This document shows, piece after piece, positions 1 to 7,518 of a stretch of 43,111 nucleotides of DNA; position 1 is the first letter of the stretch, and each line of letters begins with the position of its first letter. Made by a program: the position numbers and the translations under genes. Below the pieces are notes generated by a model. It was not told where the DNA came from. It made no database searches and saw only the letters and a program-made list of their open reading frames with translations. Source of the stretch: an uncultured Bacilli bacterium (lineage in GTDB: Bacteria; Bacillota_I; Bacilli_A; RF39; UBA660); contig CANRKS010000002.1 in the NCBI GenBank assembly GCA_947631285.1, forward strand, positions 1 to 43,111. Direction: 5' to 3'.

Positions 1-54
1 AACTTCTTTTTTTATCAATTATATCTGGCATTTTTTTGATTTTCTTACTTTGTA

Positions 55-903
55 CTAGTTACTTTTGAAATTGAACATTTTCCTTTTCTCTATCCATTCC
101 CTATTAAGAGAGCTAAATTCTTTTTGCTCTTGCCATAATTGATTTTGACTTTTACTATAGTGTTCTATTTTTTGAAGTTCACCAAAAAAGCATTGGAAAA
201 GATATCTAATATCATCAATAGTTTTAATATTAATTAGTAAATCTTTATTAACCTTGTTATTTCTTTCGATCATCTTAACTTCAATTCCGTATTTATCACA
301 AAATTCTTTTATAAAGTCATAACTAACTGCCCAATTATTGTAGACAAGAATAAAACCTCTAAAATCATAATCAACTAGGGCTTGCTCTAATAGTTTATAT
401 AAGCCATTTTCTTTATCTATAATAAAATTATTATAGGCATTTTCATATTGAGCTTCTCTGAAACTTTCTTTATAATTACGAGAAAGTTCTTTAATATGGT
501 CTTGTCTTTCTTCAATTGTTTTATAGCCATCTAATCTTTCAAAAATACTTGGCCTTCTATTATTACTTTTAGCTTTTAATAACTCTTCGGTATAAGCATC
601 TATAATCATCTTCGTATTTAAACCATCAGAAGGATTACACCAAACAAGAGAGTCTAAAGAAGTATGAATATCTATTAAATTATACTTACTTAAAAAAATT
701 AACATATAGTTTAAAGCCGTTATTTCAAGATTTTCTAAAGTACTCCAGCAAGCTCTTGCAATATCCATAGGAAAAGATTCATAAGCAAATTCTTTAATTA
801 CATTTTCTAAATCTTCTCTTACAAATTTTTGATATTCTTCAGTTTCTTTTAAGTAATTTTCATCATTTTCAATTATTTTCATTTTTTCATAAAAAGTTTC
901 CAC
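55..903 (-). CDS. Hypothetical protein, 282 aa
   Basis: I do not recognise this family. The protein looks soluble and mostly helical: no signal peptide or membrane segment, many Glu/Lys/Asn/Tyr residues, and an aromatic and charged C-terminus (ends FNFKSN). The start chosen is GTG at 903, because AAAGGTGA lies about nine bases upstream and an extended -10 (TGCTAGAAT) precedes it; an internal ATG at residue 8 is a weaker alternative. It is separated from the upstream gene by a terminator, so it is its own transcription unit. Composition matches its neighbours. The reading frame is intact and long enough to be real, but nothing in sequence or context assigns a function. Confidence 0.75.
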   Translation of the reverse strand: METFYEKMKIIENDENYLKETEEYQKFVREDLENVIKEFAYESFPMDIARACWSTLENLEITALNYMLIFLSKYNLIDIHTSLDSLVWCNPSDGLNTKMIIDAYTEELLKAKSNNRRPSIFERLDGYKTIEERQDHIKELSRNYKESFREAQYENAYNNFIIDKENGLYKLLEQALVDYDFRGFILVYNNWAVSYDFIKEFCDKYGIEVKMIERNNKVNKDLLINIKTIDDIRYLFQCFFGELQKIEHYSKSQNQLWQEQKEFSSLNREWIEKRKMFNFKSN

Positions 904-934
904 TTTACCACTTCACCTTTTCTAATAATTACTT

Positions 935-943
935 ATTCTAGCA
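935..943 (-). promoter_or_regulatory. Extended -10 promoter for the 282-aa gene
   Basis: Reading on the minus strand, TGCTAGAAT fits the extended -10 pattern TGnTATAAT. It is about 30 bases before the GTG start at 903. No clear -35 is visible, as is common for extended -10 promoters. Confidence 0.45.
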
Positions 944-950
944 TAGAAAA

Positions 951-977
951 AATAAAAAAGAAAGCGCTATCTTTCTT
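951..977 (-). terminator. Intrinsic terminator of the deacetylase-like gene
   Basis: A seven-base stem (AAGAAAG/CTTTCTT, 958-964 with 971-977) with a six-base loop is followed on the minus strand by a T-rich run. It overlaps the TAG stop of the gene ending at 967. Confidence 0.6.
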
Positions 978-1743
978 CTGTTATTAATTCACTTAAGTAA
1001 CTAATTTTGATATCTTGATAATTAATTTGATTAATGAGTAATTTAAAATCAGTAATAGATACATTATCATTAATATAAATTATATAACCATTTTTTAAAT
1101 TTTCTTTTATACTAGCTAAATTATAACTATTTAAACTTACACTAGCTTCAACTAAATACTTCTTATACTTAAGACATACATCTTTATTATTTTTACTAAC
1201 AAAACAAATATTTTTATTAAGATTATTATTGTCTAACATTGCTTCTACCTTTAAATAATTTTCATGATCATCATTGATTTGCTCATATAAACTATTTTTA
1301 TCAAAAGAATTTCTATCAATAAGACGAGTTACTTTTAAACCTATTTGACTAGCATAATTTAAGACATTCTGATTATTTTTAATAATTAAAGCGATATTTT
1401 TTTTATTAGGATTGCCATACTTAATTATCTTATCTTTATTATTTTCTAAGGATACCTCAGGCGTTATTTTATCATACTCTAAATAATAAGAATTAAAGGT
1501 ATCTAAATAACGCATATTATTATAACTTTTTAAAACATTAACAGCGTATCCATTAAGACCAGGAATAATGTATTCATCCTCAATAATGGCACTTACTGAA
1601 GCAACATTATACTCTTTAATATTTTTATTTATTTCTTTAACTAAACTACTGTTATTTACAACGATCTTACTCATCTTTTCTGTATAATAGAAGCTAACTA
1701 ATAAAACAAGAGCAATTCCCATATATTTAAAAAGATTTTTCAT
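967..1743 (-). CDS. Exported protein, degenerate polysaccharide-deacetylase-like
   Basis: An N-terminal hydrophobic segment (about residues 6-22) should anchor or export the protein; the remaining ~235 residues lie outside the membrane. The pattern IIPGLNGYAVNVLKSYNNM followed by YYLEYDKITPEVS and a closing ISYLSELI resembles small exported proteins of Bacillota that are annotated as polysaccharide-deacetylase-like. However, I see none of the catalytic His/Asp metal-binding motifs (HSxxH, TFDD), so an enzymatic role is unlikely; a surface or envelope role is inference. Two ATG codons are adjacent (1746 and 1743); AAGGTGA sits only one base from the first, so the second is preferred. A TATAAT at 1760-1765 is a probable -10. 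The gene is monocistronic, with its own terminator. Confidence 0.7.
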   Translation of the reverse strand: MKNLFKYMGIALVLLVSFYYTEKMSKIVVNNSSLVKEINKNIKEYNVASVSAIIEDEYIIPGLNGYAVNVLKSYNNMRYLDTFNSYYLEYDKITPEVSLENNKDKIIKYGNPNKKNIALIIKNNQNVLNYASQIGLKVTRLIDRNSFDKNSLYEQINDDHENYLKVEAMLDNNNLNKNICFVSKNNKDVCLKYKKYLVEASVSLNSYNLASIKENLKNGYIIYINDNVSITDFKLLINQINYQDIKISYLSELITEER

Positions 1744-1797
1744 CATGTCACCTTAATAAATTATAATAATCTTTCCCTATTTTATTACTGCTTAAAT

Positions 1798-2184
1798 TTA
1801 AGCTTCACATAAATTATTAAGAAGTGATTCATCTTTATCATCTTCTTCTTTTATAGCATCTTTCTTTTTAACTGATGATAAGAAGGTTACTCTTTCGGCG
1901 ATTACATCAGTTACATAGTGAGTTTTTTCATTTTCATCAAGATATTTACTTGTTTGCAGACGGCCTTTAACACCAATGACATCCCCAACATGACAATATT
2001 CAGTCGTGGTGGAGGCAATACTATTCCATAGAATGCAACGAACAAAATCTGTTTCATAAATACCATCAGCATTTTTAAAATTACGATTAACCGCTAAAAT
2101 GACCGTGGTTACTTTTTTATTGTTTTCAATAATTGAAATCTCCGGATTTTGAGTTAGACGACCTACTAATATAACATTATTCAT
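1798..2184 (-). CDS. ssb: Single-stranded DNA-binding protein (SSB)
   Basis: SSB coats single-stranded DNA during replication, repair and recombination. The OB-fold is complete over residues 1-103: MNNVILVGRLTQNPEI, then VILAVNR, DFVRCILWN, GDVIGVKGRLQT and VTDVIAERVTFL are all hallmark segments. The C-terminal tail is short and acidic (KEEDDKDES) but ends LLNNLCEA instead of the usual Asp-(Ile/Leu)-Pro-Phe tip that recruits partner proteins. At 128 aa it is shorter than typical bacterial SSB. It stands alone rather than between rpsF and rpsR, so it may be a second SSB paralogue. A strong AAAGGAGG site precedes ATG, and a -35/-10 pair lies at 2210-2238. Confidence 0.93.
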   Translation of the reverse strand: MNNVILVGRLTQNPEISIIENNKKVTTVILAVNRNFKNADGIYETDFVRCILWNSIASTTTEYCHVGDVIGVKGRLQTSKYLDENEKTHYVTDVIAERVTFLSSVKKKDAIKEEDDKDESLLNNLCEA

Positions 2185-2209
2185 TATTTTCCTCCTTTCT
2201 TAAAAAAAT

Positions 2210-2238
2210 ACATTAACATAAAATCTGGGATTTACCAA
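2210..2238 (-). promoter_or_regulatory. Promoter of ssb
   Basis: Minus-strand TTGGTA (2233-2238) and TAATGT (2210-2215) are separated by 17 bases, with TGT just before the -10. The predicted transcript starts a few bases before the AAAGGAGG ribosome binding site. Confidence 0.45.
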
Positions 2239-2305
2239 ACTGCCATTTATCTATTATTTTGGTTTAAAAAAAGGTTAAAAAAGGATTCTTTAACTTGGTT
2301 ATTGC

Positions 2306-2338
2306 CAAAAAAATTACCAATTATTTAATAATTGGTAA
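2306..2338 (-). terminator. Intrinsic terminator of sufB
   Basis: A perfect ten-base inverted repeat (TTACCAATTA/TAATTGGTAA, 2314-2323 with 2329-2338) with a five-base loop is followed on the minus strand by seven T. It lies 12 bases after the sufB stop. Confidence 0.8.
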
Positions 2339-2349
2339 AAAACAATTTT

Positions 2350-3642
2350 TTAATCTTTAATTAATCTATTTAACTCTACAGCATATTCCATTGGTAATTC
2401 TTTTTTAAAATCGGCAATAAATCCCAATACCAATAATTCTTTACATTTATCTTCACTTAAGCCTTTACTCATCAAATAATTTAGTTTATCTTCACTTACT
2501 TTAGAAATGGTGGCTTCGTGTTCTAATGTACTACTTTCATTTTCTAAAATGTTTTTAGGGTATGTATTACTACTAGATATTCCATCTAATATTAAGGTAT
2601 CACATTTAACCTTAGCTAATGCTCCGATTGCAGAAGGAGTAATTTTAACTAAACCACGGTAATTACTTATTCCCCCATCTTCAGCTATACTCTTACTAAT
2701 TATGTTGCTTTTAGTATTTTTACCTATATGAATCATTTTGGCTCCAGCATCCAAGGCTTGTCCTTTTTTAGCATACGCAATTGATAAACTATTACCTACC
2801 GCATTATCGCCTTGTAAAATACAGCTCGGATATTTCATTGTTATTTTACTACCAATGTTACCATCAACCCATTCCATAATGCCATTCGAATCTACAACTG
2901 CTCTTTTCGTAACTAAATTATAAACATCCGTTGACCAGTTTTGAATAGTAGAATAACGACATCTAGCATTTTTACCAACATATATTTCTACAACACCAGC
3001 ATGCAGAGAAGACTCTGAATAACTTTTGGCTGTACATCCTTCAATGTATTCCAAACTACTATCATCATCAACGATAATAATCGTTCTTTCAAATTGGCCT
3101 AAAGATTCACTATCAATGCGAAAATAGCTTTGAAGAGGACGATCTAAATGCGTATGGGGAGGAATATAAATAAAAGATCCCCCACTCCATAAAGCTCCAT
3201 TTAAAGCCGTGTATTTGTTTTCGGCATAATTTACTAAATGGTTAAAATATTTATAAAAAAGATCAGGATATTTTTTTAAAGCATCATCGGTACTCATAAA
3301 AATTATCTCTTTATCCGTTTTATTGTGATGATAGACTACTTCACTTTCGTATTGATTAGACACACCATCTAAATATTTTTCTTCAGCCTCAATTACCCCT
3401 AAAGATTGAAAAGTATTTTTGATATCATGATCAACTTGATCCCATTTATCAGTAACGGGCTTTTCATTACTTTTATAATAATTAATATGGTCAAAATCAA
3501 GATCAATTTTCGGTCCAAAAGTAGGATTATCTAATTTTAAAAACATTTGAAAAGACTTAAGTCTAAACTCAAGCATCTTTTTATCTTCACCCTTTTTACG
3601 GGATAGCCAAACAATAAAATCTTGATCTAATTTTTTTTCCAT
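2350..3642 (-). CDS. sufB: Fe-S cluster assembly scaffold SufB
   Basis: SufB is the scaffold subunit of the SUF system, which works with SufC and SufD (SufBC2D) to build Fe-S clusters in the cytoplasm; PFOR in this window would be a client. Hallmarks include GGSFIYIPPHTHLDRPLQSYFRI, ILQGDNAVGNSLSIAYAKKGQ, DAGAKMIHIGKNTKSNIISKSI, the LEHEATISKVSEDKL segment and the C-terminal LPMEYAVELNRLIK. At about 430 residues it is slightly shorter than usual (~465). The start at 3642 is preferred over an ATG at 3654, because GGAG lies six bases before 3642 and the predicted transcription start lies near 3653. Its own promoter and terminator make it monocistronic; sufC, sufD, sufS and sufU are not beside it, unlike the common sufCDSUB operon of Bacillota. 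Confidence 0.96.
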   Translation of the reverse strand: MEKKLDQDFIVWLSRKKGEDKKMLEFRLKSFQMFLKLDNPTFGPKIDLDFDHINYYKSNEKPVTDKWDQVDHDIKNTFQSLGVIEAEEKYLDGVSNQYESEVVYHHNKTDKEIIFMSTDDALKKYPDLFYKYFNHLVNYAENKYTALNGALWSGGSFIYIPPHTHLDRPLQSYFRIDSESLGQFERTIIIVDDDSSLEYIEGCTAKSYSESSLHAGVVEIYVGKNARCRYSTIQNWSTDVYNLVTKRAVVDSNGIMEWVDGNIGSKITMKYPSCILQGDNAVGNSLSIAYAKKGQALDAGAKMIHIGKNTKSNIISKSIAEDGGISNYRGLVKITPSAIGALAKVKCDTLILDGISSSNTYPKNILENESSTLEHEATISKVSEDKLNYLMSKGLSEDKCKELLVLGFIADFKKELPMEYAVELNRLIKD

Positions 3643-3659
3643 ATTTAACTCCATTACTT

Positions 3660-3688
3660 ATAATACAATAAAATGATTTTAAAAACAA
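3660..3688 (-). promoter_or_regulatory. Promoter of sufB
   Basis: Minus-strand TTGTTT (3683-3688), a 17-base spacer and TATTAT (3660-3665). The implied transcription start near 3653 rules out the ATG at 3654 as the start of sufB. Confidence 0.6.
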
Positions 3689-3737
3689 TTGTATTTTAAG
3701 TAATCGCGCGGTAAAATATTTATAATAGGTGGATGGT

Positions 3738-4352
3738 ATGGATAATGAACGTAGTCTAAATAATTTAAAAAAGATTTTTCCTAATCTACAATATTTTTAT
3801 CTTGCTAATAATATTCTAACATTAAATTATAATGGCCATTTTGAAATGCCTTTAATATCTACCAATTTATCTTTATTAAATCCTAACCTTTATTATTTAA
3901 AACCTAATGAAATCTTTCAAGTAATCTATGTTTTAGAGCTTTTATATAAAAACTCTCTTTCCGAAAAAGAAGCAAGTTTTATTTTAGATTTTACAAATAT
4001 GTATTTAAATTTAAATGATTTAATAAAAAGTGGAACTTTAAAAAATGAAGAAGCGCGAGTTTGGTGTTTAGGCATTCCGATCGTTAAATCTTATGAAAAT
4101 ATATTTGTTAATAATCCAGCCAGTAAAATAATTGCTGAAGTAGTCAATAATCATGAAGATGAAATTATAAGTGGTAAAAACAAACAACCAAGATTAGTTA
4201 GAACTAATGATTCTGTCGTTAATTTTATGCCGGCGGAACCAGATTTAAATCTTATAGATTATGGCAAAGCTGGTTTTACCACTCTTCTTTTAATCGGCGG
4301 GGCTATTGTCTTTTCTGTTATCTATGTAACTTATTTTATCATTGGTCATTAA
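3738..4352 (+). CDS. Hypothetical C-terminally anchored membrane protein
   Basis: No family is recognised. The first ~175 residues are soluble and rich in Leu/Asn/Tyr; a single hydrophobic segment near the C-terminus (TTLLLIGGAIVFSVIYVTYF) suggests a tail-anchored protein with a cytoplasmic body. The start at ATG 3738 is chosen because AGGTGG lies just upstream; a GTG at 3729 overlaps that site. TATAAT at 3721-3726 is a likely -10, giving an almost leaderless message unless transcription starts earlier. It is divergent from sufB and lies just upstream of the MraZ-like gene, which has its own promoter. A link to the type IV secretion-like locus that follows is possible but only positional. Confidence 0.7.
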   Translation: MDNERSLNNLKKIFPNLQYFYLANNILTLNYNGHFEMPLISTNLSLLNPNLYYLKPNEIFQVIYVLELLYKNSLSEKEASFILDFTNMYLNLNDLIKSGTLKNEEARVWCLGIPIVKSYENIFVNNPASKIIAEVVNNHEDEIISGKNKQPRLVRTNDSVVNFMPAEPDLNLIDYGKAGFTTLLLIGGAIVFSVIYVTYFIIGH

Positions 4353-4355
4353 TAT

Positions 4356-4384
4356 TTGCTTTATAGATTAAATAATGGTATTAT
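4356..4384 (+). promoter_or_regulatory. Promoter of the mraZ-like gene
   Basis: TTGCTT (4356-4361) and TATTAT (4379-4384) are 17 bases apart, with TGG immediately before the -10 (extended -10). The ribosome binding site AAAGGGGG follows within about 15 bases. Confidence 0.6.
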
Positions 4385-4408
4385 ATATCCCACTTAAAGG
4401 GGGATATT

Positions 4409-4822
4409 ATGTTAAACGAAGAATATTTTATCGGGGAATCAAGTTATTCTAAAATGGATAATAAAAATAGAATTTGGCTTCCCAAATTTGCTTATAAACC
4501 TATTCAAGATACTAATGGTGAAGTTGCTCTTTGCCAAATTAATTTAGAATTAAGAGTTTATTTAGCTAATACTTATCAAACAATTTTAAATCATTATGAA
4601 AAAATCTTAAATGAAGCCAATTTAACTTATGAAGAATATACCAGAATTGCTTTTAAAATAGCAGAAATATGTGCCAGTTTAGATGATGTTATAAAGGTTG
4701 ATAATAAACATCGCCTTCTTATTCCTAACATGCTTATGACCCAAAACAATTGGCAAAATACTGATTCTTTTCGAATTAAAGGCTACGGAAAATATTTAAG
4801 TATCACCAAAAATAATAATTAA
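4409..4822 (+). CDS. MraZ-like protein with two AbrB-type motifs
   Basis: The 137-aa protein has the MraZ layout: two DNA-contact motifs of the form DxKxRxxxP, MDNKNRIWLP near residue 16 and VDNKHRLLIP near residue 95, separated by a helical region. MraZ is a ring-forming transcription factor that binds repeats upstream of its own operon (division and cell wall genes, dcw). The spacing and length match MraZ (~143 aa), but the sequence is divergent and no mraW, ftsL, pbp or other dcw gene follows; the next gene is convergent. I see no obvious repeated GTGGG-type MraZ boxes upstream. It could be a repurposed regulator or a distant SpoVT/AbrB-fold protein. AAAGGGGG gives a strong ribosome binding site. 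Confidence 0.7.
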   Translation: MLNEEYFIGESSYSKMDNKNRIWLPKFAYKPIQDTNGEVALCQINLELRVYLANTYQTILNHYEKILNEANLTYEEYTRIAFKIAEICASLDDVIKVDNKHRLLIPNMLMTQNNWQNTDSFRIKGYGKYLSITKNNN

Positions 4823-4824
4823 TC

Positions 4825-4858
4825 GTTAAAAAAATCCCCTTGAGGGAATTTTTTTAAC
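4825..4858. terminator. Bidirectional terminator between mraZ-like and virB4
   Basis: A long hairpin (GTTAAAAAAAT paired with ATTTTTTTAAC, plus an inner CCC/GGG and a TTGA loop) has T runs on both strands. It overlaps the stop codon of the convergent ATPase gene. Confidence 0.8.
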
Positions 4859-6638
4859 CTACACTTGTTATGCCAAAAGAATCTAATTCTTCTTGCGTAA
4901 CTACAACATTTATTCTCATTCTTCTATTACCACATATAAATAAGCCTTGACCTTGAGGATAGAATTTAATACCTTCTTTTTCGCTTTCATTTAAGTCAAT
5001 TAATTGGGCTAAATCCTCTACAGCTTGTTTTCTTAATCCCATTATTAAATAATAAGAAGCATTGTCAAAAATAGCTTTTCCATGTTGAATAATAGATGGA
5101 GCCGCAAAATCAGTTGGTTGTTGCGTAATAATTAGAGTACCAGTGTTATATTTACGACTTCTTCTTTGAATTTGCGCTAAAAATTCAGCTCCCAATTCAT
5201 TATGAGATTGAAGTAATACATGAGCTTCATCTACCATCATAATCGTATTAACATCTTTATCTAAGCATAAGCCCCAAGCATATTTCAAAATATTAAAGAA
5301 TAAAGCATTTTTAATATTTTCATCACTATTCATTAATTCTTTTATATTGAATACAATGAAATCACTATTAATTTTTAATGATGTATGACCAGTAAAATAG
5401 TATCTTAACTCTTTTACTAAAGGTCTTACTTTTAATTCAAGTCTTTCCATAACATCTCTTTCATGGGTAGCATCAACCATTGATAAAAGACGTCCTTGAA
5501 TTGTCGCATATACATCATCAAAAGTTGGATACATATCACTAGTTAATTTAGTATAGTCAGTATTATAATCGATCCGATATCTCTTATAAGTATCTTGTAA
5601 AACTTCGCTAAATAAAGTTAAAACATCTTCTTCAATAGAAGGACTATAATATTTCATAAAGGCTCTAACTTGTTGAAGAGTTCTAGTTAAAACTGTATAT
5701 CCTAGCCCTTGAGCAATTTCTTCATCATCAACATCAACCACTATTTCTAAAGGATTTATCATACCGAAGTCTCCGCCTTTACCTAAGTCTAAGAAATCTC
5801 CTCCTAAAGTTTTCGCCATTTCTTCAAGTTCACCCTCAGGATCAATAGCCACAATTTTGCAACCATTTCTAATGTGGGTTCTTAACAATAATTTAGCCGC
5901 GGTTGATTTTCCAGTTCCTGATGTACCAAGTAAAATCATATTGGCATTGTTTCGGTTACTTTCATTTCTAATTTGATATAAAAATTGATTGAATAAAACT
6001 ACTCCCCCAGAAAAGTCAACACCAAATAGGCAAGATAAGCCAGGATCTTTAATACTATCAAAAACATAAGGATACATTGCTGCAATGGTAATTGAAGGAA
6101 TAGGAGTACCTACTCTTTCTTCGATATCTTGTTTAGGGAAGATAGGAACAATACTTTTTAAAACTTTTTCTTGTTCAAACATTAAAGCTACTCCTCCCAT
6201 GCCTAAAGCATTTAAGTAACTTTTAACTTCCATCTTTTTCATATCTAATTCTTCTTTACTATTAGCTGTAAGCATTAAATGCATTTGGAAATCAAATATT
6301 CTGGCATCAGTCGCCGCCAACATACTAACAAATTGCTCTAAAGATTCATAATCTTGACGAATCTTTTCTTGCATTGTGTTATCTCTTTCTGATTGATATC
6401 TAGTTTTTAAATCGGCAACTTCTTTATTAATCATTTTTTGTAAGACAGAAAAAGGTATGGGAATATGTTTAATAACTAATTTAACCCCTGAAATATTTGT
6501 TATATCTGATAAATAACCTACATAAATATTTTTAGGAAAACTAACAATTGTAATAATTGTAGAATATTTTCCCCCAATTCTAAATTCAGTAGGTTTAAAC
6601 TCCATCCCTTTGGGAGCAATTTCACTTTTTATATTCAT
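4854..6638 (-). CDS. VirB4-family type IV secretion ATPase
   Basis: This is the motor ATPase of a type IV secretion-like system, acting at the cytoplasmic face of the membrane. Visible motifs: Walker A GTSGTGKST at residues 238-246, AIDPEGE around 264-270, Walker B TIMMVDEAH at 465-473, and the TQQP motif at 505-508 followed by the usual C-terminal arm. Residues 1-200 resemble the middle of VirB4/TraC proteins. The full VirB4 is split: the 187-aa product encoded just upstream supplies the N-terminal domain, and together they total 781 aa, the normal length of a Gram-positive VirB4. The ATG overlaps the preceding TAA (TAATG at 6636-6640), indicating translational coupling. It is the last gene of the minus-strand operon and ends in a bidirectional terminator. 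Confidence 0.92.
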   Translation of the reverse strand: MNIKSEIAPKGMEFKPTEFRIGGKYSTIITIVSFPKNIYVGYLSDITNISGVKLVIKHIPIPFSVLQKMINKEVADLKTRYQSERDNTMQEKIRQDYESLEQFVSMLAATDARIFDFQMHLMLTANSKEELDMKKMEVKSYLNALGMGGVALMFEQEKVLKSIVPIFPKQDIEERVGTPIPSITIAAMYPYVFDSIKDPGLSCLFGVDFSGGVVLFNQFLYQIRNESNRNNANMILLGTSGTGKSTAAKLLLRTHIRNGCKIVAIDPEGELEEMAKTLGGDFLDLGKGGDFGMINPLEIVVDVDDEEIAQGLGYTVLTRTLQQVRAFMKYYSPSIEEDVLTLFSEVLQDTYKRYRIDYNTDYTKLTSDMYPTFDDVYATIQGRLLSMVDATHERDVMERLELKVRPLVKELRYYFTGHTSLKINSDFIVFNIKELMNSDENIKNALFFNILKYAWGLCLDKDVNTIMMVDEAHVLLQSHNELGAEFLAQIQRRSRKYNTGTLIITQQPTDFAAPSIIQHGKAIFDNASYYLIMGLRKQAVEDLAQLIDLNESEKEGIKFYPQGQGLFICGNRRMRINVVVTQEELDSFGITSVG

Positions 6639-7201
6639 TAGCTCATCACCGTCCCAAAATAAATCGTTTCGCCACCATTTAAAAGATTATCTAAAATAAC
6701 TCTTAAATCACTATTGCTAGTTTGACTAGATTGTAGTCCCGCACTGGCAAGGCCACTAATCATATTATGAAGTTTCTTTTGTAAAACTTCCAACTTCTTT
6801 TCTTGAAATATTAAATAATATTCAGTATCAACAACGTTATATTCAGCACTCATAAATTGATTAGCTTTATTTATGTCTTGTAAAATTAATTTTCTAATTT
6901 CATTATTAGGAGTATTATTATAAAGACGTTGAAGTTCAGCTAAATACAAATTAATATCAACTGGTCGATCAGCAATTATAAGCCAAAACTCATAATCTAT
7001 CGTATTATAAAAATTTCTTAAATTATAAATGACATTATCTTGCATTTGACTATCCATAATAAAGATATTTCTTGGATGAACTTTTACTCCCGTTACATAG
7101 TATCCACTTTCAAGCTGAATCATTCCATTCATTATTTGTTTAACTGGTAACCAAGAGTTAGTAAATTTAGCATTATTTGTCGTTACTACTGATTCCTTCA
7201 T
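6638..7201 (-). CDS. VirB4/TraC N-terminal domain protein
   Basis: The 187-aa product resembles the N-terminal (TraC-like) region of VirB4 ATPases: a short beta-rich start (GMIQLESGYYVTGVKVHPRN), then a long helical region, with no Walker motifs. It most likely pairs with the separate ATPase subunit encoded downstream. Its ATG lies inside the end of the PrgI-type gene (29-base overlap), and its stop overlaps the ATPase start as TAATG, so the three genes are tightly coupled. The split could be natural, since separate TraC-like and ATPase genes are known next to PrgI in other bacteria; a recent frameshift is less likely because the second gene has its own in-place ATG. Cytoplasmic, probably membrane-associated. 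Confidence 0.8.
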   Translation of the reverse strand: MKESVVTTNNAKFTNSWLPVKQIMNGMIQLESGYYVTGVKVHPRNIFIMDSQMQDNVIYNLRNFYNTIDYEFWLIIADRPVDINLYLAELQRLYNNTPNNEIRKLILQDINKANQFMSAEYNVVDTEYYLIFQEKKLEVLQKKLHNMISGLASAGLQSSQTSNSDLRVILDNLLNGGETIYFGTVMS

Positions 7202-7496
7202 GAATACTCCATCCTTTCCAATAATATTGTCTCCTGTTAGTATAAAAATTAAAGATATTTGTTAAAAGCTGCAAAACATTGTGATAATGAGGGACCGGCA
7301 GAACCAAAAAAGTTGCAATTAAACCGGGAAGTAAAACTAATATTAGGATCAATAAGCTCATACTCCTAATAATAAGAAGCATCAAAAACGACCAACCAAC
7401 ACCAATGGCTAAAATAGTTAAGTCCAATTTAGTAAACCAGCCAACTATTAATAATGATTTCTTAGTATTAGCAGGAATCAAATAATTATCTTTCAC
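7173..7496 (-). CDS. PrgI-family T4SS membrane protein (VirB3-like)
   Basis: PrgI-family proteins are small inner-membrane components of Gram-positive type IV secretion systems, equivalent in position to VirB3. Diagnostic features: YLIPANTKKSLLIVGWF at the start, two hydrophobic segments (about residues 25-43 and 46-68), LVLPVPHYHNVLQLL, and the C-terminal RRQYYWKGW. The length of 107 aa is typical. The start is GTG, with AAAGGAGG about nine bases upstream. It sits 22 bases after the lipoprotein gene and overlaps the VirB4 N-terminal gene, in the classical order PrgI then VirB4. Confidence 0.9.
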   Translation of the reverse strand: MKDNYLIPANTKKSLLIVGWFTKLDLTILAIGVGWSFLMLLIIRSMSLLILILVLLPGLIATFLVLPVPHYHNVLQLLTNIFNFYTNRRQYYWKGWSIHEGISSNDK

Positions 7497-7518
7497 CTTT
7501 TTATTCCTCCTTTAACTT

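Noticed and set aside
1..31. Possible start of another minus-strand gene (ATG at 31, MPDIIDKKRS)
   Set aside because: Only ten codons are visible and no convincing ribosome binding site precedes it; the window ends too soon to support a gene.
1790..1803. Perfect palindrome GCTTAAATTTAAGC at the ssb stop as a terminator
   Set aside because: No T run follows on the minus strand; it may be chance in AT-rich DNA.
2738..2923. 61-codon plus-strand frame inside sufB
   Set aside because: Shadow of sufB; no start signal and no recognisable product.
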